Positions 27,353 through 36,415 of a DNA stretch of 64,000 bases are shown here, piece after piece (position 1 is the stretch's first letter; each line of letters begins with the position of its first letter). The stretch is from HdN1 sp964473645. Lineage in GTDB: Bacteria; Pseudomonadota; Gammaproteobacteria; Pseudomonadales; Ketobacteraceae. The DNA lies in contig CAYYPW010000006.1 of assembly GCA_964473645.1 (NCBI GenBank), positions 1-64,000 of the forward strand, written 5' to 3'. Under the pieces are notes generated by a model that worked only from the letters and a program-made list of their open reading frames with translations, was not told the DNA's origin and did no database searches. The position numbers and the translations under genes are program-made.

Positions 27353-28390
27353 ATGTTTCTCGCAGGCGACCTATTTCTGGCAGGTGACATTGGTGGCACC
27401 AAAACCACTCTCGGGCTGTTCAATACCCGTGGCCAATTGCTGCATTCAGCCTATTACGAAAATGCACATGCCGCCGGCATTGAACCTATGGTGCAACGCT
27501 TTCTTGATGAGCATAAACAGTGCCAACCTGGCAACAATTCACACACACCACTACCGTTGCAAGGCGTTTGCCTGGGAATCGCCGGGCCCGTGCACGATCA
27601 GGTTTGCCAGATGACCAACCTGCCCTGGCGTGTCGATGCTAAGCATTTAACGGCAAACTTGGGTGCGCCCTGTCTGTTGATCAACGACCTCGAAGCGTTG
27701 GCCTGGTCACTCCCCTTTTTACCCGCCAGTGATTTTCATCGTTTGCAAGGCCCTTGGCCCGCTCCGCAAGGGACGGTGGCTGTTATCAGTGTCGGCACCG
27801 GGCTAGGTGAAGCGGCTTTGCTGGCCAGTAGTAACGGTTATGCTGTATTGCCTGGCGAAGGCGGACACAAAAATTTTGCACCGCGCAGTATTGATGATGC
27901 CGCGCTACTCATCAAAGAACTTAAAAGTGACACCCAAACACAAGTCAGTGCGGAGCATCTGATTTCAGGCCTCGGTTTACCGCGTCTGCTTATTCACTTG
28001 GGGGGCGAAGGCAGCCTGCTGGCACTGGAACAACATGAGGATTTCAAACGTCTCGGCGCAACAGCGCTGATCATTCGCGAAGGATTAAGCGAACCCAAAA
28101 GCATCTACGCCGAGGTATTGCACAAGTTTGTGGCGCTAATCGCCCATGAAGCCTCCAATCTGGCGTTGCAATACGGTGCAGAAGGCGGCGTTGTGATTGG
28201 CGGGGGAATTCCTCCCCGCATTGCCAGTCTGTTTGATACCGCCACCTTTCGCGAACAATTTGCCGATAAACGCACCCATCGCGACTGGTTACGCGAACGC
28301 AGTGTGCGTTTATGCATGAACTCGCTGGCGCCTTTGTGGGGCGCCTATCATTGCCTGCGCCTAGCAAATGCGGGGCAGCGGCTCTTGTAA
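27353..28390 (+). CDS. glk: Glucokinase
   Basis: This glucokinase of 345 aa is of the E. coli type and makes glucose-6-phosphate with ATP. The nucleotide site is AGDIGGTKTTLGLF and the substrate segment GEGGHKNFAPRS. The N-terminus reads MFLAGDLFLAGDIGG, which shows an 18-bp in-frame tandem duplication of the FLAGD segment relative to the usual MFLAGDIGG. No strong ribosome site is visible. The last 30 nt overlap the 3' end of hypE on the other strand. Confidence 0.95.
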   Translation: MFLAGDLFLAGDIGGTKTTLGLFNTRGQLLHSAYYENAHAAGIEPMVQRFLDEHKQCQPGNNSHTPLPLQGVCLGIAGPVHDQVCQMTNLPWRVDAKHLTANLGAPCLLINDLEALAWSLPFLPASDFHRLQGPWPAPQGTVAVISVGTGLGEAALLASSNGYAVLPGEGGHKNFAPRSIDDAALLIKELKSDTQTQVSAEHLISGLGLPRLLIHLGGEGSLLALEQHEDFKRLGATALIIREGLSEPKSIYAEVLHKFVALIAHEASNLALQYGAEGGVVIGGGIPPRIASLFDTATFREQFADKRTHRDWLRERSVRLCMNSLAPLWGAYHCLRLANAGQRLL

Positions 28391-29440
28391 GGGCATGCGC
28401 AAGTAGCGACGTGCACCATAATCGTTACGGATAATGACATTCCCATGACGTTCATTCAAAAAGCGACCGATGACCACTGGCTCGGTATCATTCGCATGCG
28501 TCTTTAATGTAGCCAAGGTCGTCTCGATGGCAGTTTCAGGCACTACCACAATAAAACGGCCTTCATTCGCCAGAAACCAGGGATCAAGACCGAGCGCATC
28601 CACGACCCCCTTAACGCCGTCCTTAAGCGGCAAACAATTTTCATTGATTTCACAATCCAACCCCGACTGGTTGGCAAGCTCCAACAATGCCGCGCCCAAT
28701 CCGCCACGGGTAAGGTCACGCATGCAATGAGGCACGACACCTGATGCATGCAATGCACGCACATTATGGTGCAAGCACGCTACATCACTCTCAATCAGCG
28801 GCGACGTCACAAACCCTTGGCGTGCCGCAACAATGGCGACAGCATGGCGCCCGATATCCCCACTCAGCACCACATAATCGCCAGCGACAATGGACGACGG
28901 CGCAATACGATGTGACCAGAGGCACTGGCCAATCCCCGACGTCGAGATAAACAGGCCATCGGCCTTGCCTCTCTCCACCACTTTGGTATCGCCCGTGACG
29001 ATGGCCACACCCGCCGTTCGAGCAGTCTGCGCCATGGTTTGCGCCACCTGATCCAACACCGCGACAGGTAAACCTTCTTCAAGAATGAACGATGCCGACA
29101 AAGCCACCGGCATCGCCCCCACCATAGCAAGATCGTTGACCGTGCCACACACCGCAAGCGTTCCAATATTGCCGCCCGGAAATATCAGCGGATTCACCAC
29201 ATAGGCATCGGTAGTAAAGGCAAGTTCACCCGCCAGCGGCGCCAACACGGCGCTATCGGTGCCTGCATTCAACGCCGCGTTGTTAAAAGCGGGATAAAAC
29301 ACCTTTTGCAGTAATTGTTGCGTTAATCGGGTACCCGCGCCATGCCCCAACAGAATTCTTTCATCTGCTTCACCATTTGCTTTTACTGCTGAAACGGCAT
29401 TGGGAACGGCACAGAAAGGCGCGGTTGGGTGGTCACTCAT
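28361..29440 (-). CDS. hypE: Hydrogenase maturation protein HypE
   Basis: HypE, 359 aa, dehydrates a C-terminal carbamoyl-cysteine to make the cyanide ligands of the [NiFe] centre, with HypF. The AIR-synthase-like ATP-binding region contains GHGAGTRLTQQLL and RDLTRGGLGAALLELA. The tail ends PLPRIC, with the reactive cysteine last, as required. The ATG overlaps the hypD stop by 8 nt. It is the last gene of hypF-hypC-hypD-hypE. Its 3' end overlaps glk tail to tail. Confidence 0.97.
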   Translation of the reverse strand: MSDHPTAPFCAVPNAVSAVKANGEADERILLGHGAGTRLTQQLLQKVFYPAFNNAALNAGTDSAVLAPLAGELAFTTDAYVVNPLIFPGGNIGTLAVCGTVNDLAMVGAMPVALSASFILEEGLPVAVLDQVAQTMAQTARTAGVAIVTGDTKVVERGKADGLFISTSGIGQCLWSHRIAPSSIVAGDYVVLSGDIGRHAVAIVAARQGFVTSPLIESDVACLHHNVRALHASGVVPHCMRDLTRGGLGAALLELANQSGLDCEINENCLPLKDGVKGVVDALGLDPWFLANEGRFIVVVPETAIETTLATLKTHANDTEPVVIGRFLNERHGNVIIRNDYGARRYLRMPLQEPLPRIC

Positions 29441-30563
29441 GTGCCACCTCGCAGCGATATTGATAATAGGCGTTACAAGCACCTTCACCAGACACCATGG
29501 TTGCGCCTAACGGATGTTCCGGCGTACAGGATTTACCAAACGCCGGACAGTGATGCGGCTTTTTGCTACCCTGCATGATTTCGCCGCTAATACACTCCGT
29601 TACTCTCTCCTGCAGCGAAAAAGCGGGTACGTCAAATCGCTTTAGCGCATCGAAATGTGCATAGGCGGGTGCAAAATACAAGCCGCTGGCAGGCAAACTG
29701 CCCATCCCTCGCCACACTTTATCCACAGGGACAAATACTTCATTCAACTGGGATTGCGCTGCGCCATTTCCACCTTCGCTCACACTGCGCTCATACACAT
29801 TTTCTACCAGGTAACGCCCGGCCTCCAATGCTTTTACACAGGCCAGAATACCCCGCAGAATATCCACCGGTTCAAATCCGGTGATTGCGATGGGCACACG
29901 AAAGCGTTCTGCGATCGCGTGATACTGCCCGAACCCCATTACCGTACACACATGACCTGCAGCTAGAAAAGCATCGATATGATGATCAGAGGCCAATAAA
30001 CCCGCCAATGCTGGCGGAACGGTGACTTGTGACAAAATCATCGAAAAATTGTCGATCGATTTGAGCTTTGCCCGTTGCAAGGCTAGGCCATTGGCAGGCG
30101 CCGTGGTTTCAAAACCCACCGCCAGAAATACCACGTGTTTCTCAACATTTTCAGTCGCAATCGTCAGCGCATCCAGTGGCGAATACACGACCCGCACATC
30201 GGCACCGCGACTTCTGGCTTCCATCAAATTCATGTGGGCGCCCGGTACTCTCAGCATATCACCGAAAGAGCACAGAATAACGTTTGGCATCAGGGCGATC
30301 TGGCAGGCGGCGTCGATCACGGCTTCTTCTGTGACGCACACCGGGCAGCCTGGGCCATGTAAAAGCTCCAGTCCCTCTGGTAACAACTGATCGAGACCAT
30401 GACGAATAATGGAGTGAGTTTGCCCACCACAGACTTCCATGATTTTCCATGGACGAGAGACAGAAACGCGAATCTCTTCGAGAAGTTGGTGGACATGCTG
30501 CGGGTCGCGAAAGGATGCGTTCCAGGCCTTTACCGGCCTGGTTTCTATCGAGTCTATTGACAT
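29433..30563 (-). CDS. hypD: Hydrogenase maturation protein HypD
   Basis: HypD, 376 aa, is the iron-sulfur scaffold on which Fe(CN)2CO is built, with HypC. Conserved parts are MEVCGGQTHSIIRHG, HGPGCPVCV, GFETTAPA and the C-terminal cluster-binding region with cysteines in HHCPAFGKSCTPEHPLG and GEGACNAYYQY. The length is standard. It overlaps hypC by 10 nt and hypE by 8 nt, so the three are translationally coupled. Confidence 0.97.
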   Translation of the reverse strand: MSIDSIETRPVKAWNASFRDPQHVHQLLEEIRVSVSRPWKIMEVCGGQTHSIIRHGLDQLLPEGLELLHGPGCPVCVTEEAVIDAACQIALMPNVILCSFGDMLRVPGAHMNLMEARSRGADVRVVYSPLDALTIATENVEKHVVFLAVGFETTAPANGLALQRAKLKSIDNFSMILSQVTVPPALAGLLASDHHIDAFLAAGHVCTVMGFGQYHAIAERFRVPIAITGFEPVDILRGILACVKALEAGRYLVENVYERSVSEGGNGAAQSQLNEVFVPVDKVWRGMGSLPASGLYFAPAYAHFDALKRFDVPAFSLQERVTECISGEIMQGSKKPHHCPAFGKSCTPEHPLGATMVSGEGACNAYYQYRCEVAHE

Positions 30564-30787
30564 TGTTGAAGCGCCTCCAGTTCAGCAATTACCTGTAACG
30601 CGGCCTCTTCATCGAGCACAGAGATGGCGCAACCGGCGTGCACAATCAGGTAATCCCCGAGTTTGGACTCTGGCACATAAGCCGCGCTTACTATTCGCAA
30701 CGCGCCACCGAAATCCACTTCGGCGGCAGGCCCCATCAGTTCATCTTCAAATAATCGCAGCACCCGTCCAGGCATGGCCAGACACAT
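30554..30787 (-). CDS. hypC: Hydrogenase maturation chaperone HypC
   Basis: This small chaperone of 77 aa has the defining N-terminus MCLAMPGRV, whose Cys2 binds the iron precursor. The ATG giving this N-terminus is preceded by a caggag ribosome site, which fixes the start over an upstream codon. It carries Fe(CN)2CO from HypD to the large subunit HoxH. It lies 37 nt after hypF and overlaps hypD. Confidence 0.97.
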   Translation of the reverse strand: MCLAMPGRVLRLFEDELMGPAAEVDFGGALRIVSAAYVPESKLGDYLIVHAGCAISVLDEEAALQVIAELEALQQCQ

Positions 30788-30824
30788 AGTCAACTCCTGC
30801 ATTCACTGCCCAAAATTCGCCGTT

Positions 30825-33170
30825 TTAAATGCACTGCACCTGTCCATAGGCGATAGCGCCATCATTCGGCGGAAGCCGTCGCGGGCGCACCAGCGTCATT
30901 TTTTTCTGGTGGCAACGCACGGCCAGATAATCAAGCAAATAGCGGTTTTGAAAACAACCGCCACTGACACCTAGCGTTTTAATTTGCGCAGCGTCGCACT
31001 GCGATAATAACGCCTCGGCGACACTTTGCATGACGGTACTTGCCAACGACTGACCATCGACAGCATTCTGACGTAAATGCCAAAGTGTTCGCACCATGTC
31101 ATGCCATTGCCAGCGCGCAACACCGTCCTCATCCATGATCACAGGCATGTCAAATAAGGTACTCTCGCTCAGCACCAACGCGCCTGCCGTATATTCGAGG
31201 CGACACGCGGCTTGCGCTTCAAAACGATTGGTCGCCACACCCAACACCAGCACCGAGATAGCTTCGAGAAAACGCCCCATGCTGGTGCCCATCGGTACAG
31301 CGGCAGAGGACAGCAACGATGCAACCACCAAACGTTGCACGGCAACGGGTGCATCCAATGCAGTTAGGCGCGTCTGCATAAAATGCAAGACCTGATCCCC
31401 GTCGATTCCGGCAGCGATCAATAAGGCCGCCATTACCCGCCAGGGTTCCCGGCTGCATTTATCTCCACCGGGGAGTGCGAAGGCTTGCAACCCCGAACGG
31501 GGGCGGGACAATAGACAACCCGTTTGCGCGTTTGCGTCATAATGATTAGGTTTAGGGTTGAATTCAAACACCTCACTGCCCCACCAACGCTCAGCACCAC
31601 CATAACCAATTCCGTCCCAGGCAGCAATCAATGCTGGCGTCTGCAGGTTTGTCTCGGCGAGCAGTGCAGCAACATGAGCGTGATGATGGTAGACCCTGCG
31701 TACCGGCGTATCCTTGTTCGATAATGCAACTTCGGGGTGTGCATCGATGGCGACGCGCGCTGGTGACAGCCTGCACAGCTGCAGCAGGCGCGATTTCACC
31801 TGTTCTCTTCGTGCACTCACCGCGACACTATCAAGATCCCCAATGTATTGGCTTACCAAGGCACGCTCCCTATCGCGGATGGCAATGGTATTTTTTAAAA
31901 AAGCACCTTCACCCAGAACGTTAGAGACGCCCGTTGTTGTTGGATAGATCGCGTCAATGTGCAACGATACCGCGGGAAACACGTCATGGACAAACCCGCG
32001 CGCCCGCCGCAACAGCAACGGCCCATCCGCCGCGACGGCGATGACACTATCATCTTGTACTTGCCAAACAGGAACGTCGTGGTAACAAATGGCATCAATG
32101 CCCTGCCCCAGCCAAGGCGTTAATTCATCAACACTTTCCGCAACTGGCTCGCCATGACGGTTGGCACTGGTGGCGATAACGGGCTGTCCCAGTGCCGCCA
32201 AAATCAAACGCTGAATGCCATTGTGCGGCAACATCACTCCCAAACAGGGATTATCAGGAGCAACATGCCCTCCATTCACCCAATGATTTTCTGGTAAATC
32301 CTGATGTTTTTTTAAAAGCACAATAGGACGATGCTCGTCGGTCAACCATTCACGCTCCGACGCAGACATCGACACCCACGTTTCAGCGTCGGCAAGCGAC
32401 GGCACCATGACCGCGAGTGGCTTTGCTTCGCGGGCCTTGAAGTGCCGCACACGATTCACTGCTGACACATTATTCGCAAGCGCCAACAGATGAAACCCAC
32501 AAAAACTCTGCAAAGCAACAACACCGCCATCCTGCAATACACGCACGACAGACTGCCATACGGCGTTACCGGAACGCTCTCCACTCACATCGCGAAAAAA
32601 TAGGCGAGGCCCGCATTGCTCACACGCGATCAATTCCATTCCAAATCGACGTGACGCGGGTTGGTCGTATTCGTCAACACACGCAGCGCAGCGGTCAAAC
32701 CGGGAAAATGTCGTATTGGCGCGAATGAATGGCAATGCCTGCAGCCATGAATAACGTGGTCCACAGGTCGTACAACTGATAAAGGGCCACTGATAACGTC
32801 GTGCATCAGGGTCAAAGAGCTCGCGGTCACAGGCTTCACAAATCGCTCGATCTGCAGGAATCTCTGGAATACCGCCTCCATGCACGGCACTCATTTGCTG
32901 CCTGATTTCAAAGGCAGTCCAATCACTATTGATAACTGCATCAGCCAATTTCATGTCGTCCAGACGTGCCAACGTCGGCAACGCTGAAGGCAGTGCAGCG
33001 ATAAATTGCTGCAGGTTTTCACCATCGCCTTGAGCCTGTATCAGCACTTGATCGCCCGTATTGCCAACCCAACCGGCCACCCCCAGGCTTCGCGCCAAAT
33101 GCACAATGGCTGGGCGCACACCACATCCCTGCACGCGCCCTCGCAAGGTGATGCAAATTGCTACTGCCAC
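30825..33170 (-). CDS. hypF: Carbamoyltransferase HypF
   Basis: This protein of 781 aa transfers carbamoyl from carbamoyl phosphate to HypE. The domains in order are: acylphosphatase (residues about 5-90, GRVQGCGVRPAIVHLA); two zinc fingers (CEACDRELF with CTTCGPRYS, and CAACVDEY with CEQCGPRLFF); a YrdC-like domain (KAREAKPLAVMVPS, with SANRHGEPV); and a Kae1-like domain (VYHHHAHVAAL, DGIGYGG). The length is near the usual 750-800 aa. As first gene of the minus-strand hyp operon it faces hoxF across 143 bp. Confidence 0.97.
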   Translation of the reverse strand: MAVAICITLRGRVQGCGVRPAIVHLARSLGVAGWVGNTGDQVLIQAQGDGENLQQFIAALPSALPTLARLDDMKLADAVINSDWTAFEIRQQMSAVHGGGIPEIPADRAICEACDRELFDPDARRYQWPFISCTTCGPRYSWLQALPFIRANTTFSRFDRCAACVDEYDQPASRRFGMELIACEQCGPRLFFRDVSGERSGNAVWQSVVRVLQDGGVVALQSFCGFHLLALANNVSAVNRVRHFKAREAKPLAVMVPSLADAETWVSMSASEREWLTDEHRPIVLLKKHQDLPENHWVNGGHVAPDNPCLGVMLPHNGIQRLILAALGQPVIATSANRHGEPVAESVDELTPWLGQGIDAICYHDVPVWQVQDDSVIAVAADGPLLLRRARGFVHDVFPAVSLHIDAIYPTTTGVSNVLGEGAFLKNTIAIRDRERALVSQYIGDLDSVAVSARREQVKSRLLQLCRLSPARVAIDAHPEVALSNKDTPVRRVYHHHAHVAALLAETNLQTPALIAAWDGIGYGGAERWWGSEVFEFNPKPNHYDANAQTGCLLSRPRSGLQAFALPGGDKCSREPWRVMAALLIAAGIDGDQVLHFMQTRLTALDAPVAVQRLVVASLLSSAAVPMGTSMGRFLEAISVLVLGVATNRFEAQAACRLEYTAGALVLSESTLFDMPVIMDEDGVARWQWHDMVRTLWHLRQNAVDGQSLASTVMQSVAEALLSQCDAAQIKTLGVSGGCFQNRYLLDYLAVRCHQKKMTLVRPRRLPPNDGAIAYGQVQCI

Positions 33171-33246
33171 TGACGAAACACCTCACAGGGCTGTTGTTGT
33201 ACCAGAATCGGCGATATCATGCTTTGGAACCGTGTGCGCCCTCTTT

Positions 33247-33270
33247 TGACAATCATCATACAAATTGTCA
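33247..33270. promoter_or_regulatory. Inverted repeat between hypF and hoxF
   Basis: The arms tgacaat (33247-33253) and attgtca (33264-33270) are separated by 10 bp, with half-sites 17 bp apart. The left arm overlaps a consensus -35 TTGACA on the plus strand, but the -10 at the proper distance is poor. It lies 44 nt upstream of hoxF and is a candidate operator for the divergent hyp/hox operons. Confidence 0.45.
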
Positions 33271-33313
33271 TGCAGAATGAGCTACGCTAGAGGTCAACTT
33301 TTCCCGACTCTTT

Positions 33314-35077
33314 GTGGTTACGAGGTTAGCTTCTTTGATACAGGCGCGCTTTCCCCTGATTGGCCCCTACCCTCCCGTGTTGAGCGATTCAGCGCTGGCG
33401 GCGTTGATACACGATCATTTTGGTACGCCACCAAGTTCGCACGATGCGCTGCAAGTATTGGTCACCGTGTTGCACCATACCGGTTACCTCGATACTGTGC
33501 TTCTGCAAAAAGTGAGTCATATATGTGCAATTTCGCTGCCTGATTTACAAGCATTATGCAGTTTTTACAGTTTCCTTGATCAGCCGACCCCCTGTCGATA
33601 TCGCATTCAAATCAGTACCAACATTATTGATGAACAATGTGGAGCACGCGAAACACTTGCCTTTTTACGGTCACACTATCGTCATCAGCCAGACATTGTG
33701 ATTCAGGCGACCTCCTGTACCGGTTTCAGTGATTTGGCGCCTGGCGCACTGATCAATGGCATTCCGGTGACAGGATTTACTGTCGAGCGTGCACGCATGG
33801 TGACTGATCTGATTGATAACGGTCAGGCTTTGGCACAATGGCCACCAACCCTGTTCAACTATCACTCGACCCTTTATCAAAAAGACATTTTGCTAAACTT
33901 GGCACTCACGCCGGGTAGCGCCATCGCTACAGCCAAACCGCTGACAACGGATGACATGCTCACGGCGTTACGCATTTCTGGTCTGTGTGGTCGCGGTGGC
34001 GCAGGGTTCCCTACCTGGCAAAAATGGTCGACGGCAGCCGCCATGCCCGGCCCCACCAAATACGTCGTGTGCAACGCGGATGAAGGCGAACCCGGTACAT
34101 TCAAGGATCGAGTTCTTCTCGAACAACATTTTAATGCCGTGATCGAAGGAATGCTGATTTGTGCGCACACCATTGGCGCCGTCAAGGGTTTGATTTATTT
34201 GCGCGGTGAATATGTGTGGATGTTCGATACCTTACAATCCCATTTGCAGGACTACCGCCAGCGCGGACTGCTTGCAAACCCAGCATCAGTTGGCGGATTT
34301 GATATCGATATTCATGTAGGTGCCGGCGCATATGTGTGTGGAGAAGAAACCGCATTGCTCGAATCGCTTGAAGGCAAACGTGGTATTCCCAGAATACGCC
34401 CGCCGTTTCCGGCACAGCACGGCTATCTGGGTGCGCCTACCGTCGTTAATAACGTCGAAACTTTTTGCGCGGTGACCTGGATAGTGTTGAATTCTGCGCC
34501 AGCATTCGCTGCCCTAGGAAATGAAACATCGCGTGGCACCAAACTGCACAGCATTTCGGGCGACTGCCAAAAACCTGGAATCTACGAGCTGCCCCTGGGC
34601 ACTACCGTCAAAAGCCTGTTAGCCCTGTGCGAAGCGCAAGACACGCTCGCCGTACAAGTAGGTGGCCCCTCAGGAAGAATGTTATTTTCCGAACAGTTTG
34701 ACACCCCTATCGACTTTGAGCACGTCTCCAGTGGCGGCAGTTTCATGGTATTTTCCAGGCAACGCGATCCCGTTAATGTGTTGCGCAATTTTGCCCATTT
34801 CTTCGCGCACGAAAGCTGTGGATTTTGCACCCCCTGCCGCGCGGGCACCCAAGTCATCGCCCACACGCTCGATGATATCCTGGAAGACACAGGAACAGAA
34901 AGCGCCAGAAAAGACCTAGGGGAACTCGCGCACTTGTTGCGCGTTACCAGTCATTGCGGCCTCGGACAAACAGCTGCCTGCGCACTCATCGATGTCATGC
35001 ACCAATATCCTGAACGCTTTGAAGCCGGCCCTGTAGAAGCCTCCTCACGGATTTTTTTAAGGTGCAAAGTGCCATGA
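33314..35077 (+). CDS. hoxF: NAD-linked hydrogenase diaphorase subunit HoxF
   Basis: HoxF, 587 aa, carries the FMN and NAD(H) site of the bidirectional hydrogenase. A NuoE-like N-terminal part (about 20-175) is fused to a NuoF part, as in the Ralstonia-type enzyme, so no separate hoxE is needed. Motifs are GRGGAGFPTWQKW (226 on), GAGAYVCGEETALLESLEG for NAD/FMN, and ESCGFCTPCRAG plus SHCGLGQTA for the [4Fe-4S] cluster. The NuoE-like part keeps only C109 and C135 where four cysteines would bind [2Fe-2S], so that cluster is probably absent. The start is GTG at 33314; a TTG at 33335, placed after gaggtt, is an alternative. Confidence 0.95.
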   Translation: MVTRLASLIQARFPLIGPYPPVLSDSALAALIHDHFGTPPSSHDALQVLVTVLHHTGYLDTVLLQKVSHICAISLPDLQALCSFYSFLDQPTPCRYRIQISTNIIDEQCGARETLAFLRSHYRHQPDIVIQATSCTGFSDLAPGALINGIPVTGFTVERARMVTDLIDNGQALAQWPPTLFNYHSTLYQKDILLNLALTPGSAIATAKPLTTDDMLTALRISGLCGRGGAGFPTWQKWSTAAAMPGPTKYVVCNADEGEPGTFKDRVLLEQHFNAVIEGMLICAHTIGAVKGLIYLRGEYVWMFDTLQSHLQDYRQRGLLANPASVGGFDIDIHVGAGAYVCGEETALLESLEGKRGIPRIRPPFPAQHGYLGAPTVVNNVETFCAVTWIVLNSAPAFAALGNETSRGTKLHSISGDCQKPGIYELPLGTTVKSLLALCEAQDTLAVQVGGPSGRMLFSEQFDTPIDFEHVSSGGSFMVFSRQRDPVNVLRNFAHFFAHESCGFCTPCRAGTQVIAHTLDDILEDTGTESARKDLGELAHLLRVTSHCGLGQTAACALIDVMHQYPERFEAGPVEASSRIFLRCKVP

Positions 35078-35841
35078 GCAACATAACCATCACCATCAAT
35101 GGCCAAGCCGTGCAATGTGAGGATCAGCACACCCTGATGAATGCATGCGAAAGCGCCGGCGCTTATGTACCGCACTTGTGTCATCACGCAGGCCTAACGC
35201 CGCACGGCAGCTGCCGACTGTGCATCGTCAATGTCAATGGCAAAATACGCGCGGCCTGTACTACGCCCGTTTCAGAAGGTGCAACCGTCATCACCGAAAC
35301 GCCAGAACTCCATCAGATGCGTTTGCGACTGACGCAGTTGCTTTTTACTGAAGGTAATCACTTCTGCCCTTCATGCGAATTGAGCGGCAATTGCCAATTG
35401 CAAGCCACAGCCTATCACCTGGGCATGCTGGAAAACCACTACGCCCATAGCTTCCCGCATCGACAACTGGATGCCAGTCACGATGCGCTGATCATCGACC
35501 GTGATCGCTGCATCAACTGCGCATTGTGTGTGCGTGCAAGCCAACAACTCGACCATAAACAGGTGTTTCAATTGGTGGGGCGCGGCCCCACTACCACGAT
35601 TGCCAGCGTCAGTGACAGTGGTCTGCTTGCCGATACCGCACTCGAAAAACACGATAGTGCCTGTCATATTTGCCCCACCGGAGCCTTGTTGCTCCGCGAG
35701 AAACCCTATTCTCATCCGATCGGGACACGCCTATATGATAACGCCGATATTGCGGCGCACGGCAATCAACGCCCAGAAAGTTTGGATGCTGCTGAAAACA
35801 CCAGCCACAGCTACTCGGATGGCCGAGGGACGACCGCATGA
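35074..35841 (+). CDS. hoxU: Hydrogenase diaphorase iron-sulfur subunit HoxU
   Basis: HoxU, 255 aa, relays electrons between HoxY and HoxF, like the N-terminus of NuoG. An N-terminal [2Fe-2S] domain has CHHAGLTPHGSCRLC and ACTTPV. A His/Cys [4Fe-4S] site has HFCPSCELSGNC, and a further cluster uses RDRCINCALCVRA with CHICPTGAL. The ATG overlaps the hoxF stop by 4 nt. The C-terminal 40 residues are polar and weakly conserved. The next gene overlaps by 4 nt. Confidence 0.96.
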   Translation: MSNITITINGQAVQCEDQHTLMNACESAGAYVPHLCHHAGLTPHGSCRLCIVNVNGKIRAACTTPVSEGATVITETPELHQMRLRLTQLLFTEGNHFCPSCELSGNCQLQATAYHLGMLENHYAHSFPHRQLDASHDALIIDRDRCINCALCVRASQQLDHKQVFQLVGRGPTTTIASVSDSGLLADTALEKHDSACHICPTGALLLREKPYSHPIGTRLYDNADIAAHGNQRPESLDAAENTSHSYSDGRGTTA

Positions 35842-36380
35842 GCACCCCTAAAATCAAAGTCGCCACCTGTTCCCTGGCGGGCTGTTTTGGTTGCCATATG
35901 TCCTTTCTCGATATGGACGAACGCTTGGCTACCCTGGTCGAGCATATTGAATTCCGACGCTCACCGCTTACCGACATCAAGGATCACGAACCCTGCGATA
36001 TTGGGCTGATCGAAGGCGGATTATGCAATACCGAGAACGTCGAAACACTGCACGAATTTCGCAAACACTGCCGAATTCTGGTAGCAGTGGGTGCCTGCGC
36101 AATCAACGGCGGCGTACCGGCCATGCGTAACGGGCTGGATGTACGGCAATGCCTGGAGGAGTCCTACCTGGATGGTATTGGCGTGGTCGCTCCCAAAATT
36201 CCTGATGATCCTGAATTACCGCGCTTGCTGGAAAAGGTACACCCGCTCCACGAAGCGGTAAAAATTGACTATTTTCTGGCAGGTTGCCCTCCCTCGGCGG
36301 ATGCATTTCTTGAATTGATCAACGCTATCCGGGAACAACGGGAACCTCAGTTTGCGTTGCAAAATCGACGATTTGATTGA
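35838..36380 (+). CDS. hoxY: [NiFe] hydrogenase small subunit HoxY
   Basis: HoxY, 180 aa, is the small subunit that carries the [4Fe-4S] cluster next to the active site. Cysteine motifs are SLAGCFGCHMSFLD near the N-terminus, VGACAINGGVPAMRN in the middle and LAGCPPSADAF near the C-terminus. There is no Tat signal, so the enzyme is cytoplasmic. It pairs with HoxH, 36 nt downstream. Confidence 0.97.
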   Translation: MSTPKIKVATCSLAGCFGCHMSFLDMDERLATLVEHIEFRRSPLTDIKDHEPCDIGLIEGGLCNTENVETLHEFRKHCRILVAVGACAINGGVPAMRNGLDVRQCLEESYLDGIGVVAPKIPDDPELPRLLEKVHPLHEAVKIDYFLAGCPPSADAFLELINAIREQREPQFALQNRRFD

Positions 36381-36415
36381 GCTGACCGTAAGAAAACATT
36401 TACTGCGAGAATCTC

